In this document: in pieces, positions 33,537-43,654 of the stretch
Position numbering within the stretch: position 1 is the stretch's first letter
Layout of the letters: every line of letters starts with the position of its first letter
From: Crossaster papposus
Lineage: Eukaryota; Echinodermata; Asteroidea; Velatida; Solasteridae
Length of the DNA: 64,000 bases
Direction of reading: 5' to 3'
NCBI GenBank assembly: GCA_037893245.1
Contig: JBAIAA010000315.1
Coordinates: 310,001-374,000, forward strand
Made by a program: the position numbers and the translations under genes
The notes under the pieces: model-generated
Told to the model about the DNA's origin: nothing
Databases searched by the model: none
The model's input: the letters and a program-made list of their open reading frames with translations, nothing else

Positions 33537-33689
33537 TTAAAGGTAGTGTACACATTTACATACAAACAAAAACACACTACTGAATTATTAATGAAATATT
33601 ACTTTACTGCTTGTACGTAAATAGCAGTCTCAATCATTCTGTGAAATCATTGCAAGTGTTCTTGAGAAAGGGGTGTATACCACCTTTAA
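33537..33689. mobile_element. TTAA-type MITE, 153 bp, related to family B
   Basis: TTAA 33537-33540 with AGGTAGTGTACAC, and GTGTATACCACCT before TTAA 33686-33689. The terminal AGGTAGTATACACC theme links it with family B, but the inside differs. It sits about 24 bp left of the tandem repeat unit that hosts the LTR element. Confidence 0.82.
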
Positions 33690-33712
33690 TAATTGGAGAA
33701 AACAAATGGGAA

Positions 33713-34231
33713 CTAGAGCTAATGTGCTTCAGGAAGCACGGATATCAGCCTAAATAGTCTTTTGTAAGGCTTGTGTGAACCGCCTCGCACTAACCACTTG
33801 GTGATGACTACCACTCCCAAATTGCAAAAGCATCTAACCAAGTTTGACTGAAATCGGCTAAAGAATATAGAAGAAAATACATTTGATATGCTTCAATATA
33901 ATGACCTCTACTGACCAGTGGCCAAATTAATTAGATCAAGGCTGTGGGAGAAGCATTTCGTTATTTTGACAAAAAATGACCCCTACTGACCATTAGGTGA
34001 CCACTGGTCAAATTCTGTGAACAACTTTTACGAGTTAATTAGATCAAGGCTGTGGGAGAATCATTTCGTTATTTTGAAAAGAAAATTACCCCTGGGCTAC
34101 TGACCATTAGGTGACCAATGGCCAAATTTTGACCCCTACTGACCATTAGGTGACCATTGGCCAAATTAATTAAACAAAGACTGTTGGAGAAGAAGCATTT
34201 CGTAATTTTGAAGAAAATGACCCCTGCTGAC
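33713..34231. repeat. Tandem repeat unit, copy 1, left part (split by the LTR element)
   Basis: Begins CTAGAGCTAATGTGCTTCAG and contains degenerate sub-repeats of the form GACCATTAGGTGACCANTGG followed by CCAAATT. It continues after the retrotransposon at 41433-42336. The second copy starts with the same words at 42391. Confidence 0.88.
34227..34231. repeat. Target-site duplication CTGAC, left
   Basis: CTGAC precedes the left LTR; the same five bases follow the right LTR at 41428-41432. Five-base duplications are usual for BEL/Pao integration. Confidence 0.9.
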
Positions 34232-34959
34232 TGTAAGATTTAAAGATAAACTTAGGATCCTTGTTTAGCATCTTAGACCATCACTTGTGTATAGCGCCCT
34301 CTATTGGTTTATTTGCTTTAGTATGGTTCCTGACACACACACTTAGTCTTATATGGATCTCCTGTGGTCAGGAAACCAGACCATTCTTGCCACATCACAA
34401 GCTCTAATCTTCCATGTGACTAGAACAAGGGAAGAGAGAATGCAAATAATTTCCTCTGATTTTCGTTATGATTAAGTGAAGTATTGAATTGCAGATATTA
34501 GGGAGATTTATATGTACCTAGAGACTGCACATTCTGTAACACTTCTGATTGATCCACACCTAAGATTTCCTGTGATTTTCTTCTAAATCGGATGCAAAAC
34601 AGTGTAAGTTTCAGATTATGTTTCTTTTTATTCGTTGCTAAATTTACTGCATGATTTACTACATAAACATTTATTCCACTTAAGACTTGATATTTCATAT
34701 TTGAATAGTCACTTGACATTATACTTTTTTATAGATGATAATAATTATTTAGCATGTAGACGTGCGCTCGAGAAATTACTCAGTGTTATTACTGTAAAAA
34801 GGGCTCTCATTGACATGTTAGAGGCTTTAGAGTTATTTGTTTATGTTTACTTATTTAGATTTTGTTTGTTGTATCTCCGTAGATTTCGAACCCGACTTAA
34901 CCAAGAATAAAGGAGTTTGAAGCCGTTTAAAGTTCGTTTGACACAGGCATATCTTTACA
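34232..34959 (+). mobile_element. Left LTR of BEL/Pao retrotransposon, 728 bp
   Basis: Starts TGTAAGATTTAAAG and ends ATATCTTTACA (TG...CA borders). It matches the right LTR at 40700-41427 with about two base differences (near 34773 and 34819). It contains AATAAA near its 3' part. Short frames inside it are not genes. Confidence 0.95.
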
Positions 34960-35115
34960 TTCGAAATACTGCGTCAATGGGGCACAGCAGTCAGCTACCC
35001 TCGACGCCGTACATGATCGACATGAGCCACTGATGATACGTGAGTATCATTCGGATATCTTTCTTCATAATATCAGATAGAGCCGAGAGTCAACATAGTT
35101 CTCTACCATACTAAG

Positions 35116-38100
35116 ATGGCGTATACTGAAGTGAAGAAGATGAGAGGCGTTGCTAAGGGCAGATTCACTAGAATCTGTCACTCCCTCGATGTTGCCGTTG
35201 ACCAGAACAAACCAGTAGAGTACGTCGATATGCTTTCCTCAGATTTAAAGGAGGCATACGACAGGGTTTGTGCCAAGCACGAGGATGTTGTACTTCATGA
35301 AGATGTTGAGGAAGGTGACGACGACGACTGGATAGCAGTAGTCGAACAGAAATATGACGAAACCAGAGAATTTCTCCTCAACTACAAGACAACCTCAAAG
35401 GAGAGCCAGGCTGATGTCTCACGGGAACTACAAGCCCAGTTTGACAAAGAGGCTAGGCAGATGATGTTGAACAAAGCTCGCAGCTTGCGTGGTGTTCATT
35501 ATTCTGACTTCAAACAACTCTGTGATGGCATCCGCAAGTTCATCGAGAACGGTTCGGTCGAGGCTGCAAAGTCCGGAAAGACAGACCTCGGGCGACTCAT
35601 GGAGGAGGTGAAGGCGGCTCACATCAATTATGTAACCATGTTGCCAATAGAACAAACCGAGGATGAGAACGCATGGCTACAACCTGTCCGTGAGCTGTAT
35701 AACGAGACCAGTGATGCGATTGGTAAATGCTTGGATGGCTGTACTACTTCTACATCCCTCACTGAGAAAAAGTCAAAGGTCAAGTCGGGTATCCTACTCG
35801 AAAAGATGAGACTACCCGTCTTTGAAGGTGACATACGCCAGTATCCCCAATTCCGGTCCGACTTCAAGAAGTTTGTCCAGTCCCAAGCTACAGAGGATCA
35901 AGCTGCTTTTGTCCTTCGCCGATCATTGGGGAAAAAACCGCTACAAATCGTTGGGGCCATAGACGACAATGTAGACGAAGTCTGGAAAAGATTGGATGAT
36001 CGTTATGGTGATCCAATTAAGATGGCCGACACCATTATGCAAGATTTTGAGACAATAAAGCCAGTGAGAGAAGGAGAAGACAAGAGGTTCGTCGACCTTG
36101 TTGATGTCATTGAGAAAAGCTACAATGATCTCGCAAAGATGGGGATGGAAAGGGAGATTTCAAATACCAGAGTCGTCGGCGATATAGAGAAGAGGCTGCC
36201 CCCTACTGTCCGTCGGGAGTGGTCAAGATCGCTGTATGATGGGAAATCTGATATCGATCGATCAGACAGATTTCCAGCTCTCCTTCAGTTCCTGCTCAAA
36301 GAAAAGAAAAGCGTTGAGTACGAGATGTCAGAGATCAGAAGCAGTAATCACACCACCCCACGAGCCACCATCAATGCCACACAGGTGGAGGAGAAGAATG
36401 AATTGCCGAAACAGAACATCACCAACAGGTGTCTTCTTCACGACGCAGGGCAACACAATACAGCAGAGTGCCGTGCCTACTTGCAGAAGTCCCTACAAGA
36501 AAAAACCCAGCTAGTGATGGAGAAGGGCGCATGTTTCTCCTGCTTGACCCGAGGTCACCGGGTATCTGAATGCAGAAAGAAGAAGAAATGCAGTGTTCAG
36601 AACTGCACAAGAGTTCATCACCCAACTCTACACGATGACTCGATGACAAGCAATGTTGTAGTCACAACTACAACAGTGAACAACCACACTGTTGCTTCTT
36701 CGATGAGAAATAATTTGTGTCTACTTCAACTGATGAAGATAAAGGTTGGACCCACGCATATGAATGTGTTGTGGGATGGGTGTGCGACGTCCTCGCTTGT
36801 CACCAACACCGCCGCCAAAGCAGCTGGCTTAAGAGGCCCCCCCGTCAAAGTGTCTATAACTAAGGTGGGCGGATTGACGGAAGAGATTGACGGCTTTCGC
36901 TATGCAGTACCCCTCGTCGACAGGCAGGGATACACGGTCAACATTTTCGCTTATGGGATTGACCGCATCACGGCTGACATAGAGAATATAGATGTACACC
37001 GCATGCTGAGTCTTTTTGATGATGTAAGCGACAAGGAGATTGAGCGACCCCGAGGCCAGGTGGATTTGCTCATTGGGTTTGAGTATGCAGGATACCACCC
37101 AACGAAGCTGAAGGCAGTAGACCATCTACTCGTTCTGGAGAACAGATTTGGGAAATGTCTAGGTGGCACACACCCAGCCATCACTGAGAAGACGAGACAG
37201 GTTATCGCTTCAGCTGCAATGATCCACCATGTTTCAGCTTGCAGCCTAGAGGAATTCATTAGGCTTGAAAGCATGGGTGTTGACTGCAATCCTCGTTGCG
37301 GTAGCTGCAGATGTGGCAAGTGTCCAATTGGCTCCAAGGATTATACCTTGAAAGAGGAGAGAGAGCTTGCCCTAATCGAGCAGAATCTGACGTTCCATGA
37401 CTCCCACTGGGAGGCGAAGTATCCCTGGATCAAGGATCCTGCCGACCTGCCTGACAATAGACACGTTGCCGTTGCAACACTGAAGGCACTCGAAAAGAGA
37501 CTCAACCGTGACTCTACCAAAGCTGCCACTTATGATGCACAAATCAAGGACATGCTAAATCGAGGTGTGGCACGTGAAATATCCAGAGACGAGATGGCCT
37601 CATATAAAGGACCAGTGCACTACATTTCCCATCATGAGGTACTCAAACCAGAAAGCAAAAGCACTCCTGTGCGAATCGTATTCAACAGCAGTGCCAACTA
37701 CAAAGGGCACATTCTGAACGACTACTGGGCGAAGGGACCAGACATCATGAACTCGCTTCTCGGAGTACTACTTCGCTTCAGAGAAAATGAAATTGCCTTG
37801 GTTGGAGACATTCGCAAGATGTATCACAGCATCTTCACAACTATGAAGGACCAGCACTGCCACAGATTCCTCTGGCGAGACTTGCAGATGAATCTAGAAC
37901 CAAAGACGTACTGCATGAGAGTGGTCAACATGGGTGACAGGCCGTCTGCTACAATCGCTACGGTAGCACTGAAGAAAACTGCCGAACTTGGCAAGGGCGA
38001 ATACCCCGAAGCTGCTGAAACGATTGCGAAGAACGTATATGTTGATGACATCCTCGAATCGGTGGGGACACCAGACAAGGCCCGAGCTCGTGCCACAGAG

Positions 38101-40662
38101 ATTGACCGACTAATCAAGCCCGGGAACTTTGCTGTCAAAAAGTGGGTATTCTCAGGGGAAGACAGTGACGTTGCTGACCAAGAATGGCCCAGTGCAGAGA
38201 GCAGCGAAAAGGTACTCGGTGTATCATGGAACCCCAAGAAGGACGTGTTCCACTTTATCACCAAGATCAACTTTACCCCCAAGAAGAATAAGATAAGACA
38301 AGGGCCTGACCTGAAAAACAATCAAATTCCAGCAGAAATTCCAGCCGTCTTGACTAAGAGGATGTGCTTGAGTCAAGTGAATGGAATATACGATCCGCTT
38401 GGTCTGGTGGCACCTTTCACTATCAAAGCGAAGATGTTATTGCGCAAGATGTGGGGTTTGAAACTTGATTGGGACGAGGCCATGCCAGAGGAGATGAGAA
38501 AGGAGTGGCTTACTTTCTTCAAGGAGCTGCGTGACGTTACCACGATATCCTTTCGTCGTTGCATCAAGCCAGATGACGCTGAGCCCACAGTGAAGCCAAT
38601 CCTGGTTGTGTTCTCCGATGCCTCGGAACAAGCCTTTGGCGCTGTGGCCTATGTTCGCTGGTTGCTCAAGGATGGTTGTTTCGCCTGCAACCTAGTAGCT
38701 AGCAAGACCCGCATCGCTCCAATAGAGATAGTCAGCATCGTCAGACTTGAGCTGAGCGGAGCTGTACTTAATAAGCGTCTGGCCTGCTTCATCAAGAAAG
38801 AGACGAGACTGGAGTTTGAGAAGGAGTTTTATATTGTTGACAGCGAGATCGTGAGAGCCATGATCCAGAAGCAGAGTTATGGATTTAAGACGTTCGCTGC
38901 TACTCGAATTGGTGAAATTCAGGAGGCCACAGAACCTCAGGACTGGTGGTGGTGCAGAGGAGGCCTAAACGTTGCAGACTACATCACAAGAGGCATAACT
39001 CCTTCTGAGATTGGTACTAACAGCGTCTGGCAGCAGGGACCGGCATTTCTCCAACAGCCCGTAGAGAATTGGCCGGTTGAGCAAAGTTGCTCAGAACACT
39101 CCCTACCTGAGCGAAACAAAGTGGTAATGGTTGCTGCCGCTAAGGAAGTTGACAACTTGGCCAGCAGAATCGACATCAGCAGGTACAGCAGCTACGACAA
39201 GCTCCTAAAGGTCACGGCTAGAGTCCTTGCTATGTACGAGAGACGGAATTTAAGAGGAGCAACGAAGGTTCTCACAGCAGGAGACATCGAGCAGGCAGAG
39301 CTGTTCTGGATCAAAGAGTGCCAGAAGCCTCTGATGACAACTTTGAAGGACGACAAGAAAACCTTCAACAAACTTTATGCCAAGCTATGTCCTAAGGTGC
39401 GAGATGACGGTGTCATGGTTGTTGGGGCTCGTGCCGAGAGGCACGTGCACTTCAGCCACAACCAACAAGAAGTCCCTCTTCTACCGTACCATCACAAATT
39501 CTCGAAGCTGTACGCAGCCCACGTGCACAACAGGGGCCACCCTGGTGTACAGACCACCGTTTCGAAGATCCGTTCTAGGTACTGGATTGTCAACATCTAC
39601 AAGATGGCAAAGAGTATTCGACATCACTGCGTGCCATGTAGACGACATGAGAAAGACATGGCTGGCCAACAAATGGGCAAACTACCAGTAGAACGGCTAA
39701 AGCCTTCCCCACCCTGGACCTATGTAGGAGTGGATCTGTTTGGTCCCTACACCATTCGAGGAGAAGTGAACAAGAGAGCCAGGGGCAAGGCATATGGTGT
39801 CGTGTTCAACTGTTTCTCCACTCGAGCAGTCCACGTAGATGTCGCTGTAGACTACAGCACGAGCGGCTTCTTACAAGTTCTTAGAAGGTTCGTCTCCCTA
39901 AGAGGCTACCCGGCAGAAGTGTACAGCGATGGAGGCAGTCAACTTGCCGCAGCTTCCAGAGAACTCAAGCTAGCCATTGATGGATGGGATCGGAACCGCC
40001 TGCAGGAGTTTGGAGTTACAGATGGCATGACATGGAAATTCTCGATGGCAGATTCACCGTGGCAGAACGGAGTCACCGAGACTCTCATCAAAGGCATAAA
40101 GAAGGCAATCAATCACGCCATTGGGGACCAAATCCTACCATTTCACGAGCTGCAGACCGTTTTCTACGAGGCAGCCAATCTAGTGAATGAGAGGCCCATA
40201 GGTCGACACCCCACCAATCCCGAAGATGGTACCTATTTGTGCCCAAACAACATGCTGCTAGGACGTGCCACTTCCAGGGTACCAAGTGGACCTTGGAGAG
40301 AGACCAACAATCCCCGCCACCGTGTTGAGTTCATCCAGAACATCATCAAGTCCTTCTGGATCAAGTGGACCAGGGATTACTTCCCATCGCTGATCGTCAG
40401 GCAGAAGTGGCACCATGAGAAGAGGAACATGCAGAAGGGAGACGTGGTGTTGGTCCAAGACTCCAATGCTGTTCGAGGCAACTGGCGTATGGGGCTGATA
40501 GATGAGGTGTATCCTGATGAGGCGGGCAACGTGAGAAACGTCCAGGTGAAGCTGAAGAACGTGGACAAGTCTGATCCGAGCCGAATTTCCAACTACACTC
40601 TTATCCGACGAGCCGTTCAGAGGCTGATAGTCTTAGTTCCCAAAGAGCACGTAGATGATTAG
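35116..40662 (+). CDS. BEL/Pao retrotransposon gag-pol polyprotein, intact
   Basis: One open frame of 1848 codons. In order: coiled gag-like N-terminus with a DUF1759-type block (LPVFEGDIRQYPQF, about residue 232); CCHC zinc knuckle at 473-486; aspartic protease around residue 554, where the active-site region reads LWDGCATS instead of the commoner DSG or DTG; reverse transcriptase with YVDD at 975-978; RNase H with FSDAS around 1168; integrase His/Cys region near 1490-1530 and catalytic acids at D1540, D1605 and E1655 (50 residues between the last two); and a C-terminal DUF5641-like domain. This order is diagnostic for BEL/Pao. No envelope-type gene follows. No stop or frameshift interrupts it, so the copy may be active. 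Confidence 0.96.
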   Translation: MAYTEVKKMRGVAKGRFTRICHSLDVAVDQNKPVEYVDMLSSDLKEAYDRVCAKHEDVVLHEDVEEGDDDDWIAVVEQKYDETREFLLNYKTTSKESQADVSRELQAQFDKEARQMMLNKARSLRGVHYSDFKQLCDGIRKFIENGSVEAAKSGKTDLGRLMEEVKAAHINYVTMLPIEQTEDENAWLQPVRELYNETSDAIGKCLDGCTTSTSLTEKKSKVKSGILLEKMRLPVFEGDIRQYPQFRSDFKKFVQSQATEDQAAFVLRRSLGKKPLQIVGAIDDNVDEVWKRLDDRYGDPIKMADTIMQDFETIKPVREGEDKRFVDLVDVIEKSYNDLAKMGMEREISNTRVVGDIEKRLPPTVRREWSRSLYDGKSDIDRSDRFPALLQFLLKEKKSVEYEMSEIRSSNHTTPRATINATQVEEKNELPKQNITNRCLLHDAGQHNTAECRAYLQKSLQEKTQLVMEKGACFSCLTRGHRVSECRKKKKCSVQNCTRVHHPTLHDDSMTSNVVVTTTTVNNHTVASSMRNNLCLLQLMKIKVGPTHMNVLWDGCATSSLVTNTAAKAAGLRGPPVKVSITKVGGLTEEIDGFRYAVPLVDRQGYTVNIFAYGIDRITADIENIDVHRMLSLFDDVSDKEIERPRGQVDLLIGFEYAGYHPTKLKAVDHLLVLENRFGKCLGGTHPAITEKTRQVIASAAMIHHVSACSLEEFIRLESMGVDCNPRCGSCRCGKCPIGSKDYTLKEERELALIEQNLTFHDSHWEAKYPWIKDPADLPDNRHVAVATLKALEKRLNRDSTKAATYDAQIKDMLNRGVAREISRDEMASYKGPVHYISHHEVLKPESKSTPVRIVFNSSANYKGHILNDYWAKGPDIMNSLLGVLLRFRENEIALVGDIRKMYHSIFTTMKDQHCHRFLWRDLQMNLEPKTYCMRVVNMGDRPSATIATVALKKTAELGKGEYPEAAETIAKNVYVDDILESVGTPDKARARATEIDRLIKPGNFAVKKWVFSGEDSDVADQEWPSAESSEKVLGVSWNPKKDVFHFITKINFTPKKNKIRQGPDLKNNQIPAEIPAVLTKRMCLSQVNGIYDPLGLVAPFTIKAKMLLRKMWGLKLDWDEAMPEEMRKEWLTFFKELRDVTTISFRRCIKPDDAEPTVKPILVVFSDASEQAFGAVAYVRWLLKDGCFACNLVASKTRIAPIEIVSIVRLELSGAVLNKRLACFIKKETRLEFEKEFYIVDSEIVRAMIQKQSYGFKTFAATRIGEIQEATEPQDWWWCRGGLNVADYITRGITPSEIGTNSVWQQGPAFLQQPVENWPVEQSCSEHSLPERNKVVMVAAAKEVDNLASRIDISRYSSYDKLLKVTARVLAMYERRNLRGATKVLTAGDIEQAELFWIKECQKPLMTTLKDDKKTFNKLYAKLCPKVRDDGVMVVGARAERHVHFSHNQQEVPLLPYHHKFSKLYAAHVHNRGHPGVQTTVSKIRSRYWIVNIYKMAKSIRHHCVPCRRHEKDMAGQQMGKLPVERLKPSPPWTYVGVDLFGPYTIRGEVNKRARGKAYGVVFNCFSTRAVHVDVAVDYSTSGFLQVLRRFVSLRGYPAEVYSDGGSQLAAASRELKLAIDGWDRNRLQEFGVTDGMTWKFSMADSPWQNGVTETLIKGIKKAINHAIGDQILPFHELQTVFYEAANLVNERPIGRHPTNPEDGTYLCPNNMLLGRATSRVPSGPWRETNNPRHRVEFIQNIIKSFWIKWTRDYFPSLIVRQKWHHEKRNMQKGDVVLVQDSNAVRGNWRMGLIDEVYPDEAGNVRNVQVKLKNVDKSDPSRISNYTLIRRAVQRLIVLVPKEHVDD

Positions 40663-40699
40663 ACAGGACATGACGTACTGAGATCTTTGGTGGGCGGAG

Positions 40700-41427
40700 T
40701 GTAAGATTTAAAGATAAACTTAGGATCCTTGTTTAGCATCTTAGACCATCACTTGTGTATAGCGCCCTCTATTGGTTTATTTGCTTTAGTATGGTTCCTG
40801 ACACACACACTTAGTCTTATATGGATCTCCTGTGGTCAGGAAACCAGACCATTCTTGCCACATCACAAGCTCTAATCTTCCATGTGACTAGAACAAGGGA
40901 AGAGAGAATGCAAATAATTTCCTCTGATTTTCGTTATGATTAAGTGAAGTATTGAATTGCAGATATTAGGGAGATTTATATGTACCTAGAGACTGCACAT
41001 TCTGTAACACTTCTGATTGATCCACACCTAAGATTTCCTGTGATTTTCTTCTAAATCGGATGCAAAACAGTGTAAGTTTCAGATTATGTTTCTTTTTATT
41101 CGTTGCTAAATTTACTGCATGATTTACTACATAAACATTTATTCCACTTAAGACTTGATATTTCATATTTGAATAGTCACTTGACATTATACTTTTTTAT
41201 AGATGATAATAATTATTTAGCATGTAGACGTGCGCTCGAGAATTTACTCAGTGTTATTACTGTAAAAAGGGCTCTCATTGACATGTTGGAGGCTTTAGAG
41301 TTATTTGTTTATGTTTACTTATTTAGATTTTGTTTGTTGTATCTCCGTAGATTTCGAACCCGACTTAACCAAGAATAAAGGAGTTTGAAGCCGTTTAAAG
41401 TTCGTTTGACACAGGCATATCTTTACA
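40700..41427 (+). mobile_element. Right LTR of BEL/Pao retrotransposon, 728 bp
   Basis: TGTAAGATTT to ATCTTTACA, same length as the left LTR. The purine-rich GGTGGGCGGAG directly before it is the likely polypurine tract. CTGAC follows at 41428-41432. The near-identity of the two LTRs indicates a young insertion. Confidence 0.95.
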
Positions 41428-41432
41428 CTGAC

Positions 41433-42336
41433 CATTAGGTGACCACTGGCCAAATTCTGTGAACAACTTTTACGAGTTAATTAAATCAAGGCTGTGGGAG
41501 AAGCATTCCGTTATTTTGAAAGGAAAATGACCCCTACTGACCATTAGGTGACCAATGGTCAAATTCTGACCCTACTGACCATTAGGTGACCATTGGCCAA
41601 ATTAATTGGACCACGACTGTGGGAGAAGAAGCATTTTGTAATTTTAAAGAAAATGACCCCTGCTGACCATTAGGTGACCACTGGCCAAATTCTGTGAACA
41701 ACTTTTACGAGTTAATTAAATCAAGGCTGTGGGAGAAGCATTTCGTTATTTTGAATGGAAAATGACCCCTACTGACCATTAGGTGCACCAATGGTCAAAT
41801 TCTGACCCTACTGACCATTAGGTGACCATTGGCCAAATTAATTGGACCAAGACTGTGGGAGAAGAAGCATTTCGTAATTTTAAAGAAAATGACCCCTGCT
41901 GACCATTGGGTGACCATTGGCCAAATTATCGGTGTACACCCTATATGAGGCTTGGTCCAGAGATATAACTGACCAAGATTGACATGAATTGGATCAAAAC
42001 TTTGGGAGAAGCAGCATTTCCTATTTTTGAAGAAAATGACCCCTGCTGACCATCTGGTGACCACTGGCCAAATTCTGTGAACAACTTTTATGAGGCATGG
42101 TCCAGAGATGTAACTGGCCAAGTTTGACAATAATTGGACCAAGACTGTGGAAGAAGTAGCATTTTTTAGTTTTAAAGAAAATGACCACTAGTGACCACTA
42201 GGTGACGTTTGACCACACCTGCTGATCACTACAGATAGAACTCGGGTCAAGGAAGATCCTGTCCAAATTTGGTTAAAATCGGTCAAAGAATTTGGCAGAT
42301 ATTGAATTTGGCAGATTTATTTGTGAGCGTTTGCCC
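41433..42336. repeat. Tandem repeat unit, copy 1, right part
   Basis: Continues the unit begun at 33713. It is made of sub-repeats GACCATTAGGTGACC / GGCCAAATT / AAGACTGTGGGAGAAG, and ends TTTGTGAGCGTTTGCCC. It has one more block of sub-repeats (about 41640-41880) than copy 2. Confidence 0.85.
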
Positions 42337-42389
<53 letters not shown>

Positions 42390-42390
42390 A
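42337..42390. repeat. (GAAA)n microsatellite between unit copies
   Basis: About 13 GAAA/AAAG copies joining the end of unit copy 1 to the start of copy 2. The same microsatellite, shorter, ends copy 2 at 43527-43554. Confidence 0.95.
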
Positions 42391-43554
42391 CTAGAGCTAA
42401 TGTGCTTCAGGAAGCACGGATATCAGCCTAAATAGTCTTTTGTAAGGCTTGTGTGAACCGCCTCGCACTAACCACTTGGTGATGACTACCACTCCCAAAT
42501 TGCAAAAGCATCTAACCAAGTTTGACTGAAATCGGCTAAAGAATATAGAAGAAAATACATTTGATATGCTTCAATATAATGACCTCTACTGACCATTAGT
42601 TGACCAGTGGCCAAATTAATTAGATCAAGGCTGTGGGAGAAGCATTTCGTTATTTTGACAAAAAATGACCCCTACTGACCATTAGGTGACCACTGGTCAA
42701 ATTCTGTGAACAACTTTTACAAGTTAATTAGATCAAGGCTGTGGGAGAATCATTTCGTTATTTTGAAAAGAAAATTACCCCTACTGACCATTAGGTGACC
42801 AATGGCCAAATTTTGACCCCTACTGACCATTAGGTGACCATTGGCCAAATTAATTAAACCAAGACTGCGGGGAGAAGAAGCATTTCGTAATTTTGAAGAA
42901 AATGACCCCTGCTGACCATTAGGTGACCACTGGCCAAATTCTGTGACCAACTTTTACGAGTTAATTAAATCAAGGATGTGGGAGAAGCATTTCGTTATTT
43001 TGAAAGGAAAATGACCCCTACTGACCATTAGGTGACCAATGGTCAAATTCTGACCCTACTGACCATTAGGTGACCATTGGCCAAATTAATTGGACCAAGA
43101 CTGTGGGAGAAGAAATTATCGGTGTACACCCTATATGAGGCTTGGTCCAGAGATATAACTGACCAAGTTTGACATGAATTGGATCAAAACTTTGGGAGAA
43201 GCAGAATTTCCTAATTTTGAAGACAATGACCCCTACTGACCATCTGGTGACCACTGGCCAAATTCTGTGAACAACTTTTATGAGGCATGGTCCAGAGATG
43301 TAACTGGCCAAGTTTGACAATAATTGGACCAAGACTGTGGAAGAAGTAGCATTTTGTAGTTTTAAAGAAAATGACCACTAGTGACCACTAGGTGACGTTT
43401 GACCACACCTGCTGATCACTACAGATAGAACTCGGGTCAAGGAAGATCCTGTCCAAATTTGGTTGAAATCGGTCAAAGAATTTGGCAGATATTGAATTTG
43501 GCAGATTTGTTTGTGAGCGTTTGCCCGAAGAAAGAAAGAAAGAAAGAAAGAAAG
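42391..43554. repeat. Tandem repeat unit, copy 2
   Basis: Begins CTAGAGCTAATGTGC and ends TTTGCCC then (GAAA)n. It contains the uninterrupted counterpart of the LTR element's target (CCTGCTGACCATTAGG near 42909). Class unknown; no frame resembles a protein. Confidence 0.88.
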
Positions 43555-43650
43555 GCGACGAATACAATATATATCAGCCTGCTTCGCACGGCTGATATAA
43601 AGAAAGGCGACGAATACAATATATCAGCCTGCTTCGCACGGCTGATATAA
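43552..43650. repeat. Two tandem hairpin-forming units of about 50 bp
   Basis: Two copies of AAAGGCGACGAATACAATAT followed by TATCAGCCTGCTTCGCACGG and CTGATATA. Each unit carries an inverted pair (TATCAGCC and GGCTGATA) around TGCTTCGCAC, so each could fold as a small hairpin. Confidence 0.85.
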
Positions 43651-43654
43651 TTCC

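Noticed and set aside
34498-34910. Small frames inside the LTRs (repeated at 40966-41378)
   Set aside because: They occur identically in both LTRs and have no protein similarity; LTR sequence is regulatory.
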